Positions 31,983-42,172 of a DNA stretch of 64,000 nt are shown one piece after another. The notes below the pieces were generated by a model, which worked only from the letters and a program-made list of their open reading frames with translations, was not told the origin of the DNA and searched no databases. Position 1 is the stretch's first letter. Each line of letters opens with the position of its first letter. Source of the DNA: Lentimicrobium sp. (GTDB taxonomy: Bacteria; Bacteroidota; Bacteroidia; Bacteroidales; Lentimicrobiaceae); assembly GCA_019429275.1 (NCBI GenBank), contig JAHYJC010000015.1, positions 28,337 to 92,336 of the forward strand, given 5' to 3'. Made by a program: the position numbers and the translations under genes.

Positions 31983-32876
31983 TTACAGTAGGAATCCTGC
32001 TGCAAGAGCCATATCTTTGCGCCCTTCTCTGAGCATGTTCCTGATTTCCAGATGCAGATTTTCAAGCTTTGCTTTATCGCTCAGGCCTTCATTATCAAGG
32101 ATATTTTTTATTGAAGGAAACAACCGGATTTTTTCAAGTTCATCAGCGTTTGGTCGATATTCGGACGAACCCAGTCTGCCGAGCTCGTTACCGGTAAGAA
32201 TGGTGCTGTTTCTCAAAGATAAGGGTAGTGCATCGATACCGATGGCTGGTTTTGTAAGGGGTTTTTCAACTTCAAACAGGGCATCACCATGCGCCCTAAC
32301 GTAAAAGTCGCCACCCATACGGCCAACCAGGTCAATTTTTCGGGTGTCAATAAGTCCTGCAGAGTTCATAACCTCTTGATTCACATGCACAAGCAAAACT
32401 TCGCAGATGATGAGGTTGGCTGCTCCACCGCCCTTTCCGGTTTCAACGATGTCGCGCACCCGGCATTCCCATTGCACCGGAGATTCCTTAACCCTGAAAG
32501 GTCTTACCTTTTCTGAAATCAACGGAGTAAATCCTGCTTTTTGAAACTCATCAACTCCCTTTGGAAATTCTGTGCTTGCCAAACTCATTTGCTCTACCAT
32601 GCTGTAAGTCACTGCGTTAATTACCACTTCGGAAACCTGCTTCAGATTCTCAAAAGTGTCTTTCGTTGTATTGTCGCGGCCCCGCCTCGAAGGACTGAAT
32701 ATGATGGTGCTGGGATTTACCCCGAATGCATTGAAAAAACTGAAAGGAGCCAGATTGGGCCTGCCTTCGGCATCTACTGTGCTGGCGAAGGCAATGGGCC
32801 GTGGTGCAATGGCACCCAGCATCAGCTTGTGAAGTTCGGAATGGGGGATTAAAGCCGAATCAAAGGTTTTATACAT
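31983..32876 (-). CDS. Flavin reductase family protein (FMN-binding split barrel)
   Basis: LMLGAIAPRPIAFASTVDAEGRPNLAPFSFFNAFG. Confidence 0.9.
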   Translation of the reverse strand: MYKTFDSALIPHSELHKLMLGAIAPRPIAFASTVDAEGRPNLAPFSFFNAFGVNPSTIIFSPSRRGRDNTTKDTFENLKQVSEVVINAVTYSMVEQMSLASTEFPKGVDEFQKAGFTPLISEKVRPFRVKESPVQWECRVRDIVETGKGGGAANLIICEVLLVHVNQEVMNSAGLIDTRKIDLVGRMGGDFYVRAHGDALFEVEKPLTKPAIGIDALPLSLRNSTILTGNELGRLGSSEYRPNADELEKIRLFPSIKNILDNEGLSDKAKLENLHLEIRNMLREGRKDMALAAGFLL

Positions 32877-32944
32877 AATTGGGTAATCTTATTATTTTCC
32901 AAAAATTAAATGAGCAACAAATTGAAAACCAAATGATCAAGGCT

Positions 32945-34210
32945 TCAGGGTTTAGCTGGTAAAATTTGGGTGATGCATTCTCCAAATCCGACCCTGATTC
33001 CGTCTTTTTCACTAAAACCACGCATGCTCAATGTGTCAAGGTCGTTGATGAATTTTCTTTCTGTTCCGTCTTTCAGAGTTATGGGTTTGGTGCCTCTCCA
33101 GGTAAGCTCAAGCATAGATCCATAGGAACCCGGGTCCGGGCCACTGATGGTTCCCGAAGCATAGAGATCACCGGTGTTGATGTTACAGCCGTTTATCGTG
33201 TGATGAGCCAGCTGCTGACAGATGTTCCAGTACATGTGCCTGAAATTGGAACGGCATACCACATTCTCATCGTTGTTTGATGTTTTGATAGCTACTTCCA
33301 GATTGATGTCAAAATTCCTCTTTCCTTCGGTTTTCAGATAGGGCAACACTTCCGGATCCTGCACCGGGCCCTCTGTCCGGAAAGGTTCCAGCGCTTCAAG
33401 AGTTACAATCCAGGGAGAAACTACTGAACCAAAATTCTTGGAAAGAAACGGGCCCAGGGGCACATATTCCCAGGATTGAATGTCCCTGGCTGACAAGTCG
33501 TTGAAAAGCAGGAATCCAAAAATATAATCTTCAGCATTTTCTGCTTTGACGCGATCTCCAAGTCCGGTGCTTTTTCCGACCACAAATGCCATTTCAAGCT
33601 CAAAATCAAGCATTTTACTGGGGCCAAATACTGGTATTTCTGCTCCTGCCGGCAGCGTCTGCCCCAGCGGACGGTGAATATTTGTTCCTGAAACCACAAT
33701 GGAGGAAGCACGCCCATGATATCCTACCGGCAAATGCCGCCAGTTGGGAAGGATGGCGTTTTTCGGGTCGCGGAACATCATGCCTACATTGGTGGCATGC
33801 TCAATGCTGGAGTAGAAATCGGTGTAATCCGTAACGTGCACAGGCATCACCATACGCACCTCTGTAAAAGGTTTTATGGCCGCACTGTGAATTGCAGCAA
33901 ACAGTTTTTTATCAACCTGTGCATCTCTGGCAAAAATCTCCTGAAGCCTTTTTCTGACTACTTTATGGGCCTGTTTACCTAAATTAATGAAATCGTTCAG
34001 CACTTGTTTATTGAAAACACTATTGAAATCAAAAGCAGAGTCGCTGAAGATGCCCAGTTTTTCCAGTATTTCAAGATCGATGACCTGATTGCCAATACGT
34101 GTAACAGCTGCAAATTTTCCCGGTATAACTTCTGCTACGCCAAAAGGCAGATTTTCGAGGGTAAAATCACTGTTTTCAGGAATTTCAATTCCTGATTGAA
34201 GTTTTGTCAT
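32945..34210 (-). CDS. Fumarylacetoacetase
   Basis: DYTDFYSSIEHATNVGMMFRDPKNAILPNWRHLPVGYHGRASS. Confidence 0.96.
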   Translation of the reverse strand: MTKLQSGIEIPENSDFTLENLPFGVAEVIPGKFAAVTRIGNQVIDLEILEKLGIFSDSAFDFNSVFNKQVLNDFINLGKQAHKVVRKRLQEIFARDAQVDKKLFAAIHSAAIKPFTEVRMVMPVHVTDYTDFYSSIEHATNVGMMFRDPKNAILPNWRHLPVGYHGRASSIVVSGTNIHRPLGQTLPAGAEIPVFGPSKMLDFELEMAFVVGKSTGLGDRVKAENAEDYIFGFLLFNDLSARDIQSWEYVPLGPFLSKNFGSVVSPWIVTLEALEPFRTEGPVQDPEVLPYLKTEGKRNFDINLEVAIKTSNNDENVVCRSNFRHMYWNICQQLAHHTINGCNINTGDLYASGTISGPDPGSYGSMLELTWRGTKPITLKDGTERKFINDLDTLSMRGFSEKDGIRVGFGECITQILPAKP

Positions 34211-34262
34211 AGTTTCAGTTATAATGTTTTAAAAGGGCAAATTGAATAATACAATTTCATAA

Positions 34263-35363
34263 TTATAAAGTCCCTCTTTTGCTTTGTTCAAGTTCAATGG
34301 CCTCGAATAATGCCTTAAAGTTGCCTTTGCCGAATGATTTGGCGCCTTTACGCTGAATGATTTCATAGAAAACTGTGGGGCGGTCTTCCACCGGTTTTGT
34401 AAAAATCTGCAGCAAATATCCTTCGTCATCTCTGTCAACAAGAATACCCAGCTCTTTCAGGGCCAGTATTTCTTCGTCGATTTTTCCAACTCGGTTAAGC
34501 ACAGTATCATAGTAAGTTCCGGGAACTGTGAGAAATTCAACCCCGCGGTTGCGCAAATCCTTTACTGTGTCTAAAATGTTGTCAGTGGCCATGGCAACAT
34601 GCTGTACACCGCTGCAGCCGTAGTAGTCGAGATACTCTTCAACCTGCGAGCGCTTCTTGCCTTCAGCCGGCTCATTGATCGGGAATTTTATTCTTCCGTT
34701 GTCGTTGGTCATCACCTTGCTCATCAAGGCAGTGTATTCTGTTGAAATGTCCTTATCGTCGAATGAGGCAAGCTGCGTGAATCCCATAACGGTGGCATAA
34801 AAATCAACCCATTTGTTCATTTCATTCCATCCCACATTGCCAACCATATGATCTACATATTTCAGACCGGTTTCTTTGGTTTTGTATTCAGGATTCCAGG
34901 CAACATATCCCGGAAGGAAAGGGCCTTTATAATTTTTTCGTTCCACAAAAACGTGTACGGTTTCTCCATAGGTATGTATTCCCGAAAGGACTGCTTCGCC
35001 ATGGCTATCTTTTTCAACGCGGGGTTCAAAATAAGAAATTGCTCCGCGCTTAATGGTTTCGAGCCACGATTTACGCGCATCATCTACCCAGAGGGCAACA
35101 ACCTTAACTCCGTCGCCATGTTTCATGGTATGAATTCCTGGCTCGTTATCGGGAAGCAGCGAAGAGGTGAAAACAAACCTGATTTTGTCCTGAGCCAGCA
35201 CATAAGAGGTGCGGTCTTTTAATCCGGTTTCAAGACCGGCATAAGCTAAGGGCTGAAAACCAAAGGCAGTCTGATAGTAAAAGGCAGCCTGCTTTGCATT
35301 GCCTACATAAAATTCTACATAATCGGTGCCGTTGATGGGCAGAAAATCATCTTTCAAAGTCAT
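34263..35363 (-). CDS. hppD: 4-hydroxyphenylpyruvate dioxygenase
   Basis: VDHMVGNV, GCSGVQHVAMATDNI, GYLLQIFTKPVEDRPTVFYEIIQRKGAKSFGKGNFKALFEAIE. Confidence 0.96.
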   Translation of the reverse strand: MTLKDDFLPINGTDYVEFYVGNAKQAAFYYQTAFGFQPLAYAGLETGLKDRTSYVLAQDKIRFVFTSSLLPDNEPGIHTMKHGDGVKVVALWVDDARKSWLETIKRGAISYFEPRVEKDSHGEAVLSGIHTYGETVHVFVERKNYKGPFLPGYVAWNPEYKTKETGLKYVDHMVGNVGWNEMNKWVDFYATVMGFTQLASFDDKDISTEYTALMSKVMTNDNGRIKFPINEPAEGKKRSQVEEYLDYYGCSGVQHVAMATDNILDTVKDLRNRGVEFLTVPGTYYDTVLNRVGKIDEEILALKELGILVDRDDEGYLLQIFTKPVEDRPTVFYEIIQRKGAKSFGKGNFKALFEAIELEQSKRGTL

Positions 35364-35412
35364 TGGAAAAAGTCTTTAAATATTTGATAATAAAAGTTTT
35401 GGTGTAAATAAA

Positions 35413-36573
35413 TTATTCCTCAAGCCAGGATTTATAATAGCCGGGATCTTCAATTTCCATGGCCTGCCTCGTAATCCACAATGGTTTGAATGTATCTACC
35501 ATAACAGCCAGTTCCCTGGTTTCTCTGGATCCCAGACTTTTCTCAACACTTCCCGGGTGTGGCCCATGAGGGATTCCTATCGGGTGAAGGGTAATCTGTC
35601 CGCGGTCAACATGCTTTCGGCTCATAAATTCACCGTCAACATAGTAAAGCACTTCATCAGAATCTACGTTGCTGTGATTGTAGGGGACTGGAATTGACAG
35701 TGGATGATAATCATATAAGCGGGGCACAAATGCACACATCACATAATTGTGGGCCTCAAAGGTCTGATGCACTGGCGGTGGCTGATGAATCCTTCCTGTA
35801 ATAGGCTCAAAATCATGAATTGACAAGGCGTAAGGATAGTGAAATCCGTCCCATCCGATCAAATCAAAAGGATGGCTGGCGTAATGATAGGGAAACAGTT
35901 GATCCTCTTTTTTGATCATGACAAGGAAATCGCCCTTTTCATCATGGGTATGCAGTTTTTCAGGTTTTCTGATGTCTCTTTCGCAGAAAGGGGCATGTTC
36001 CTCCAATTGCCCGAGTTTGTTTACATATCTTTTCGGAAACCTGATGGGTGAATAGGATTCAACCATAAACAAGCGATTGTCAGGCGTATCGAAATGAAGT
36101 TGGTAAATGATTCCGCGGGGAATGATCAGGTGGTCACCATAGCCAAAGCTCAGCTCTCCATACATGGTTTTTAGAATTCCCGATCCCTCGTGCACAAATA
36201 TCATTTCTGTGGCTTGTGAATTCTTAAAGAAATAGGTTTCCATCGATTTTCGGGGCGATGCCAGTATGATGCTGAGATCGTTGTTGACAAGGACTGGAAC
36301 CCGGCTTTTCAGATAATCGTCGGTTGGTTTGACTTCGAACCCCTGAAAACTCCTGTGTTGCATATTGTTCTGTACAGCAATTTCGGGTTTGATATCTGAA
36401 GGTGGATCAATCGACCTGACCCCGGTAGGAGGGTAGAGGTGGTAGGTTAGGGAATAGGCATCAGAAAAACCTTCGGTAGAAACCAGTTGTTCAGAATATA
36501 GTGTGCCATCGGGTTTCCGGAACTGTGTGTGGCGTTTGGGCGGAATTTGACCGAGTTTGTGATAATGGGGCAT
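35413..36573 (-). CDS. hmgA: Homogentisate 1,2-dioxygenase
   Basis: YLYPPTGVRSIDPP-like region, GDHLIIPRGIIYQLHFD, IHQPPPVHQTFEAHNYVMCAFVPRLYDYHP. Confidence 0.93.
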   Translation of the reverse strand: MPHYHKLGQIPPKRHTQFRKPDGTLYSEQLVSTEGFSDAYSLTYHLYPPTGVRSIDPPSDIKPEIAVQNNMQHRSFQGFEVKPTDDYLKSRVPVLVNNDLSIILASPRKSMETYFFKNSQATEMIFVHEGSGILKTMYGELSFGYGDHLIIPRGIIYQLHFDTPDNRLFMVESYSPIRFPKRYVNKLGQLEEHAPFCERDIRKPEKLHTHDEKGDFLVMIKKEDQLFPYHYASHPFDLIGWDGFHYPYALSIHDFEPITGRIHQPPPVHQTFEAHNYVMCAFVPRLYDYHPLSIPVPYNHSNVDSDEVLYYVDGEFMSRKHVDRGQITLHPIGIPHGPHPGSVEKSLGSRETRELAVMVDTFKPLWITRQAMEIEDPGYYKSWLEE

Positions 36574-36731
36574 TGTAGATTTTTATTGAAAATATATGTT
36601 GAAAAGTTTGATTCAATCGGTTGAATTCTTAACAAATTTGCCCTGTAAATGTTCAGCATCAGGACAATTCATGCCCTGATCATTCGCCCACAGTCAGGAC
36701 CTGAGAATTGTTAATAAAATTATAGTAAAAA

Positions 36732-39700
36732 TTATTTTTTCAGGATAATTTTTCTGATGGTTTCTCCTCCATCCTCAAACTTAATTTTTACAAAATATAC
36801 TGACTCAGAAAGGAATTTTAAATCAGCTTTTAGCTTTCTAACCGGTTGGTCCGAATGGATTTCCAGCAAAATGTTTCCAGTTAACCCGTTTATTATCAAT
36901 GATTTGATTCCTTTTCCAGGTGATTCTGATTCTATAAAGAGTTCTCCCGAAGTAGGATTCGGATAAAGCCTGAGTTTTGTGAAATCCTGATGGTCAACAC
37001 TCACCACCTGCTGGAATCGTGCAATAAATGTCCTGTTGCTGTTTACGATAAAAGAAATAACCGGATTATCAGAAAAGAAGTTTTCGTTTTCTAACCAATC
37101 TATGAATGTAAAATTTTGATTAGCTATTGCCTGAAGTTCTGCTGTTTCACCCTGATTATATATACCTGACCCTCTGGTGTATCCCCCTTCTTCAGGATAT
37201 GCGTAAGCGCTTACCTCAAAAAACTGAATAAAGTGAGCAACGAATTCACGGTTATTTGTAACAAGAAAAGAAATTTCAGGGTTGGTAGCAAACACATTTC
37301 CGTTTTCGGTCCAGTTTATAAAGTCGTATCCTGTTGTGGCTGCAGCCAGCAGATTTGCCGTTGCTCCATAGGCATAAACACCTGTTCCTGCCACACTCCC
37401 GCTGTTAGCCGGATTAACCGAAGCCGAAATGGTAAATTCCTGAAGTGCGAAATTCGCTGTCAGGTTTCGGTTTGCATTTACCGTAAAGGAGTAGATTGCC
37501 GATGTTGAAACTACATTTCCGTTTTCGGTCCAGTTTATAAAGTCGTATCCTGTTGTGGCTGCAGCCAGCAGATTTGCCGTTGCTCCAAAGGCATAAACAC
37601 CTGTGCCAGTTACACTTCCGCTATTGTCCGGATTTACCGAAGCCGAAATGGTAAATTCCTGAAGTGCGAAATTCGCTGTCAGGTTTCGGTTTGCATTTAC
37701 GGTAAAGGAGTAGTTTGCCGATGTTGAAACCACGTTTCCGTTTTCGGTCCAGTTAATAAAGTCGTATCCTGTTGTGGCTGCAGCCAGCAGATTTGCCGTT
37801 GCTCCATAGGCATAAACACCTGTTCCTGCCACACTCCCGCTGTTAGCCGGATTAACCGATGCCGAAATGGTAAATTCCTGAAGTGCGAAATTCGCTGTCA
37901 GGTTTCGGTTTGCATTTACCGTAAAGGAGTAGTTTGCCGATGTTGAAACTACATTTCCGTTTTCGGTCCAGTTTATAAAGTCGTATCCCGTTGAGGCAGT
38001 AGCCAGCAGATTTGCCGTTGCTCCGAAAGCATAAACGCCTGTTCCTGCCACACTTCCGCTGTTAGCCGGATTAACCGAAGCCGAGATGGTAAATTCCTGA
38101 AGTGCAAAATTCGCTGTCAGGTTCCGGTTTGCATTTACCATAAAGGAGTAGTTTGCCGATGTTGAAACCACGTTTCCGTTTTCGGTCCAGTTAATAAAGT
38201 CGTATCCCGTTGAGGCTGCAGCCAGTAGATTTGCCGTTGCTCCGAAAGCATAAACGCCTGTTCCTGACACACTTCCGCTGTTAGTCGGATTAACCGAAGC
38301 CGAAATGGTAAATTCCTGAAGTGCAAAATTCGCTGTCAGGTTCCGGTTTGCATTTACCATAAAGGAGTAGTTTGCCGATGTTGAAACCACGTTTCCGTTT
38401 TCGGTCCAGTTAATGAATGTATAGCCTGCGACGGGTGCTGCTGTAACCAAAATTTGAGCACCTGCAGGATAAGAGCCTCCACCGGTCGTAGTTCCTGCAT
38501 TTGAAGGGTTTGAAAATGTATTTATGGTGTATTCAGGAATAGCATTTGACAGTGAAACATCATCAATATACCAGTTATCAAACTGATAAAGATTCCCCTG
38601 AACGGTAAAGGCAACATAGGTTGTCGGAGAATTCAGATTTGATGTAATACTTGTATTCACAGTAGCTGGCCCGACAATAGAATTGGAGTTGGTGGGCAGC
38701 GACCAGGCTTCGTTGGTCCAGGCAACACCATTGGTGCTTGACTGAATTCTGAGGGTGGCTCCCGGACCATAATCGTCAAGCATGTGTTTGAAACTCAGGT
38801 TCAGTTGAATTATACCCGTTGTATTGATTGCAGGAGATACCAGCCTGTTGGTGCCGGGATTGACATTCTGATAAGTTAACATCATCTCACCGGCTGCACC
38901 ACCTGCATTGCTGGTTGGAGAGAAATTCCAGCTGGCAACTGTATTGGTTCCGGCTGTTTGTTGACTCCAGCAAGCCGGGAATTGTGTAAGAGTAAATGAT
39001 TCAGAAAAGGGTAATATAAATACTTCACACTGAGTTGCAGCACTTGCTGTTACTCCGTTTGAATAGGTATATGAATTGCCGATGGACCATACTTTGTAAT
39101 AATAGGTAGTCCCTGACTGAAGACCTGTATGCTCGAAGTTTTCTGCATTACCCGAATAAATAACTGTACCTCCGCCGTCAATTGTACTGCCTGGTGAATA
39201 TTGGGATCCATTTGCAGGTAATCCGAATGTATTGCTTGTGTTGAAAGCCAGCATAACATTGTTAAGTTCGGTATTTCTCGTCCAGTTGAGGTTTATCTGA
39301 GAAACTGAAACTGCTGTAGCTGTAAATCCGGAAGGATCGGCAACATTGCTGAATCCTACTGTAAAAGAAATGGTGCTTCCGGCTGAAGAAATGTCGTAAA
39401 TGTTTAATCCTCCCGGACTTCCGTTCTGCAAAAAAGAAGAAGGATTTGTGCCGTCATTGATGGTTGTTCGTCCTGTTTGCTGAGAGAAATGGGCATTTGA
39501 AGGACTTCCGTTGGTTGTAGTGGTACCGTTTGGTCTGTAAATGTAGACTTCATCGGGCGGACCAGAAGCATTCCCGTTATAATCCGGATCAATTCTGTAA
39601 ACCAGCAAACCAGTTCCAGGAATGGCTGACTCATAAGTTCCGGTTTTTTGTCTATATTCAACCATGAAGTATTCATCAGGCGAATAAGGAGAGGCGATTT

Positions 39701-40859
39701 TATAACAATTGTTGGTCGGAGTGGTGATCGGATTCAGGGTATAGGTGCCCGATGTTGTGATTTGCGGGATGCTGCTTATCCAGGTGTTACCGGTATATTT
39801 CCATTTCATGTATGTACCCATATGTCCTGAGCCGCCATCCATAAGATCCCATGCGCCTGCAGGACTTATATTTAAACCTCCGTCGTTGTAATGATAAAGA
39901 TCGGGTGCGCCCAGAGCATGAAACATTTCGTGGCATAGCGTATAAACATTTACCTGGGTTTCCGGTTGAAACGTGTAATCCCATACCTGTTTCCCGTTAA
40001 TGTAAACATCGTAGGTATAGAGAACCCAGCGATGTGCCCATAACAGGCTGGCCCAGGCTCCGTTACCTCCTCTTATGACAAAAGAAACATTATCAACGCG
40101 CCCGTCATTATCTCCGTCAATATTCAATCCTGCGGGTACAGGCGAATTAGCATTGATCCAGTTTATGGCATCACGCAAAAGTGCATGTTCGCGCAAACGA
40201 CGGGCATTATCTCCATTATATCCTCCCGGATTTGTTGTTGCATTATAAGGCTCAAAATAACTGCGCGGATGAGAATCGGTATAGGAAAGATTTGTAGTCA
40301 TCACACATTCAGGATAATGTGATGAATTCAGCGTGAGCATTTCGTAAGAAACTTCGTTGAAATATGATTTTACTGAACTACCTGTTTCCTGATTAAAGAG
40401 GTTATCATACGTTTGCCTTGTTTCAGTAAATTCAGTATCGTTCGAAAATTTAATGTAAATGACCAGATTATTCATAGTCCCTGAGTGCGGCGCACGACCA
40501 GACCGGTTATCGCTCACTTCAAGCGCTTTTTGCCGTAAAAAGTATTCTTCCCTGTTTATTTTTATCCATTTTTTCAGCCCTTTTTCTGCCGGATCAGCTG
40601 ATCCTACGCGAAAAATGGAGGGTACAATGTTGCCCTTGTCAGATATCGCATAATAAAAGTATCCATCTTCACCTTGAATGATGGTGAAGCCTTCAGCATC
40701 ATGCAACCAGTTGAAATATTCATCTCCCGAAACAAAGCAGTCTATGACCGCTCCATCAGGCTGGATTATCTGGTAAGGTTGATTCTGAAAATAGGCTGCA
40801 TTTGTCTGCAGGCCAGCCAGCATGATAGCTGCTATAATTATAAGTATGAATTTTCTCAT
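36732..40859 (-). CDS. Secreted M6-family metalloprotease with seven tandem InlB-B/Listeria-type repeat domains and T9SS sorting signal
   Basis: MFHALGAPDLYHY (HExxH-like), FNDGT, INWTENGNVVSTSANYSFxVNANRNLTANFALQ repeats, LRLYPNPTSGELFIES C-term; start at 40859 (MRKFILIIIAAIMLAG). Confidence 0.9.
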   Translation of the reverse strand: MRKFILIIIAAIMLAGLQTNAAYFQNQPYQIIQPDGAVIDCFVSGDEYFNWLHDAEGFTIIQGEDGYFYYAISDKGNIVPSIFRVGSADPAEKGLKKWIKINREEYFLRQKALEVSDNRSGRAPHSGTMNNLVIYIKFSNDTEFTETRQTYDNLFNQETGSSVKSYFNEVSYEMLTLNSSHYPECVMTTNLSYTDSHPRSYFEPYNATTNPGGYNGDNARRLREHALLRDAINWINANSPVPAGLNIDGDNDGRVDNVSFVIRGGNGAWASLLWAHRWVLYTYDVYINGKQVWDYTFQPETQVNVYTLCHEMFHALGAPDLYHYNDGGLNISPAGAWDLMDGGSGHMGTYMKWKYTGNTWISSIPQITTSGTYTLNPITTPTNNCYKIASPYSPDEYFMVEYRQKTGTYESAIPGTGLLVYRIDPDYNGNASGPPDEVYIYRPNGTTTTNGSPSNAHFSQQTGRTTINDGTNPSSFLQNGSPGGLNIYDISSAGSTISFTVGFSNVADPSGFTATAVSVSQINLNWTRNTELNNVMLAFNTSNTFGLPANGSQYSPGSTIDGGGTVIYSGNAENFEHTGLQSGTTYYYKVWSIGNSYTYSNGVTASAATQCEVFILPFSESFTLTQFPACWSQQTAGTNTVASWNFSPTSNAGGAAGEMMLTYQNVNPGTNRLVSPAINTTGIIQLNLSFKHMLDDYGPGATLRIQSSTNGVAWTNEAWSLPTNSNSIVGPATVNTSITSNLNSPTTYVAFTVQGNLYQFDNWYIDDVSLSNAIPEYTINTFSNPSNAGTTTGGGSYPAGAQILVTAAPVAGYTFINWTENGNVVSTSANYSFMVNANRNLTANFALQEFTISASVNPTNSGSVSGTGVYAFGATANLLAAASTGYDFINWTENGNVVSTSANYSFMVNANRNLTANFALQEFTISASVNPANSGSVAGTGVYAFGATANLLATASTGYDFINWTENGNVVSTSANYSFTVNANRNLTANFALQEFTISASVNPANSGSVAGTGVYAYGATANLLAAATTGYDFINWTENGNVVSTSANYSFTVNANRNLTANFALQEFTISASVNPDNSGSVTGTGVYAFGATANLLAAATTGYDFINWTENGNVVSTSAIYSFTVNANRNLTANFALQEFTISASVNPANSGSVAGTGVYAYGATANLLAAATTGYDFINWTENGNVFATNPEISFLVTNNREFVAHFIQFFEVSAYAYPEEGGYTRGSGIYNQGETAELQAIANQNFTFIDWLENENFFSDNPVISFIVNSNRTFIARFQQVVSVDHQDFTKLRLYPNPTSGELFIESESPGKGIKSLIINGLTGNILLEIHSDQPVRKLKADLKFLSESVYFVKIKFEDGGETIRKIILKK
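37214..38520 (-). repeat. 219-bp near-identical tandem repeats inside the M6 protease gene
   Basis: GGTAAATTCC landmark at 37431, 37650, 37869, 38088, 38307, exactly 219 bp apart. Confidence 0.95.
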
Positions 40860-41014
40860 GCGGAAAATCTGAATTAACCCGCCAGGGTTGAATGGGTTTC
40901 TGTTTTCTTTTAATACATTTTTGCAGAAAATGTAATAGTTAATTTCAGGATTTGAAAATAACAATCAGCTTCTGCATATCTTTAGTTTGCAATGATTAAT
41001 GATTAGATTCTGGT

Positions 41015-41902
41015 TCATTTCTCATTTTCTGCACTTTTCAGCAATGATCCCGCCTTGATATGTATGTCGCGCTGGGGGAACGGAATTTCGATATTGTTTT
41101 CCTTAAATTTCCTGAATATGGCATAATACAATTCGCTTTTCAGGATTTGAGGACGATCGAAATATTCTTCAGTCCAGACTAAAAGATTAAAATTCAGGCT
41201 GCTATCACCGTATGAATCAAACAGAACCTGAGGCTCAGGGGTTTTCAGCACACCAGGGTTATTGTCTGCCACTTCGGTAAGGAGCTTTCTGATGATTTCG
41301 GGGTCCTCATTATACGAAACACCGACAGGAAACCTAAGCCTTACGTTTTTATCGTTATGACTCCAGTTGATGACCCGCATATTTATGAAATCAGAGTTAG
41401 GGACAATGACTGCAATGTTATCGTTGGTTAAAACCGTGGTTGCACGGGCAGAAATATCCACAATATTGCCGGCAAGATCATCAAGCTCGATTCTGTCGCC
41501 AACCTTAATTGGTCTCTCAAACAAAATTATAATGCCGCTGATAAAATTATTGGTGATATTCTGCAATCCAAATCCAATACCTACGCCCAAAGCACCTATC
41601 AATAAGCCAATTGCACTCAGGTCAATTCCTGAAGTCTCAATAATTATGTACAATCCCAGAATCAATACAGCATACCTAATGATTGTTGCAATTGCCTGAC
41701 TGATACCAATGTCGATGCCATAGCGTGGAAAAACCCTCCTAACCAGGAAATGCTTGATTTTTGCTGAAATGTAAAAAACCAGGAAAAGAGAAATGAGGAG
41801 CAGTATCAGTGTTCTGGTGGTAAAGGGACTACTCCCCACCTGAAACAATTCAATATTCCAGTAAATTTTCAGCCATTCAAGTACTTTTTCGTAAGTATTC
41901 AT
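41015..41902 (-). CDS. Mechanosensitive ion channel, MscS family
   Basis: LIGALGVGIGFGLQNITNNFISGIIILFERPIKVGDRIEL. Confidence 0.95.
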   Translation of the reverse strand: MNTYEKVLEWLKIYWNIELFQVGSSPFTTRTLILLLISLFLVFYISAKIKHFLVRRVFPRYGIDIGISQAIATIIRYAVLILGLYIIIETSGIDLSAIGLLIGALGVGIGFGLQNITNNFISGIIILFERPIKVGDRIELDDLAGNIVDISARATTVLTNDNIAVIVPNSDFINMRVINWSHNDKNVRLRFPVGVSYNEDPEIIRKLLTEVADNNPGVLKTPEPQVLFDSYGDSSLNFNLLVWTEEYFDRPQILKSELYYAIFRKFKENNIEIPFPQRDIHIKAGSLLKSAENEK

Positions 41903-42172
41903 TTTTCTTTCAAAGGTTTATCTGATGTTTATCACAATTCTTTATCAGCAGGTGTTTGTCTGTGTGTGGGTGATGAGACAGATTCTGCTTTCCCAAAGAT
42001 ACAGAAAAATTCTTTTTGTGATTTACAGGCAGTTTTCACGGTTACCTGACAAATCATTGCAGGTTGAGAGGTAGTCGTAAATTCGTCAGGTATCAGCCTC
42101 ATCCGGGTTCACTGCTTCCGATTTGTGGCGCTAATGATTACATTTGCACATTAATTCTTAAAAATGTTCATT

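Noticed and set aside
34848-35222. 124-aa plus-strand ORF opposite hppD
   Set aside because: Antisense shadow of a conserved enzyme.
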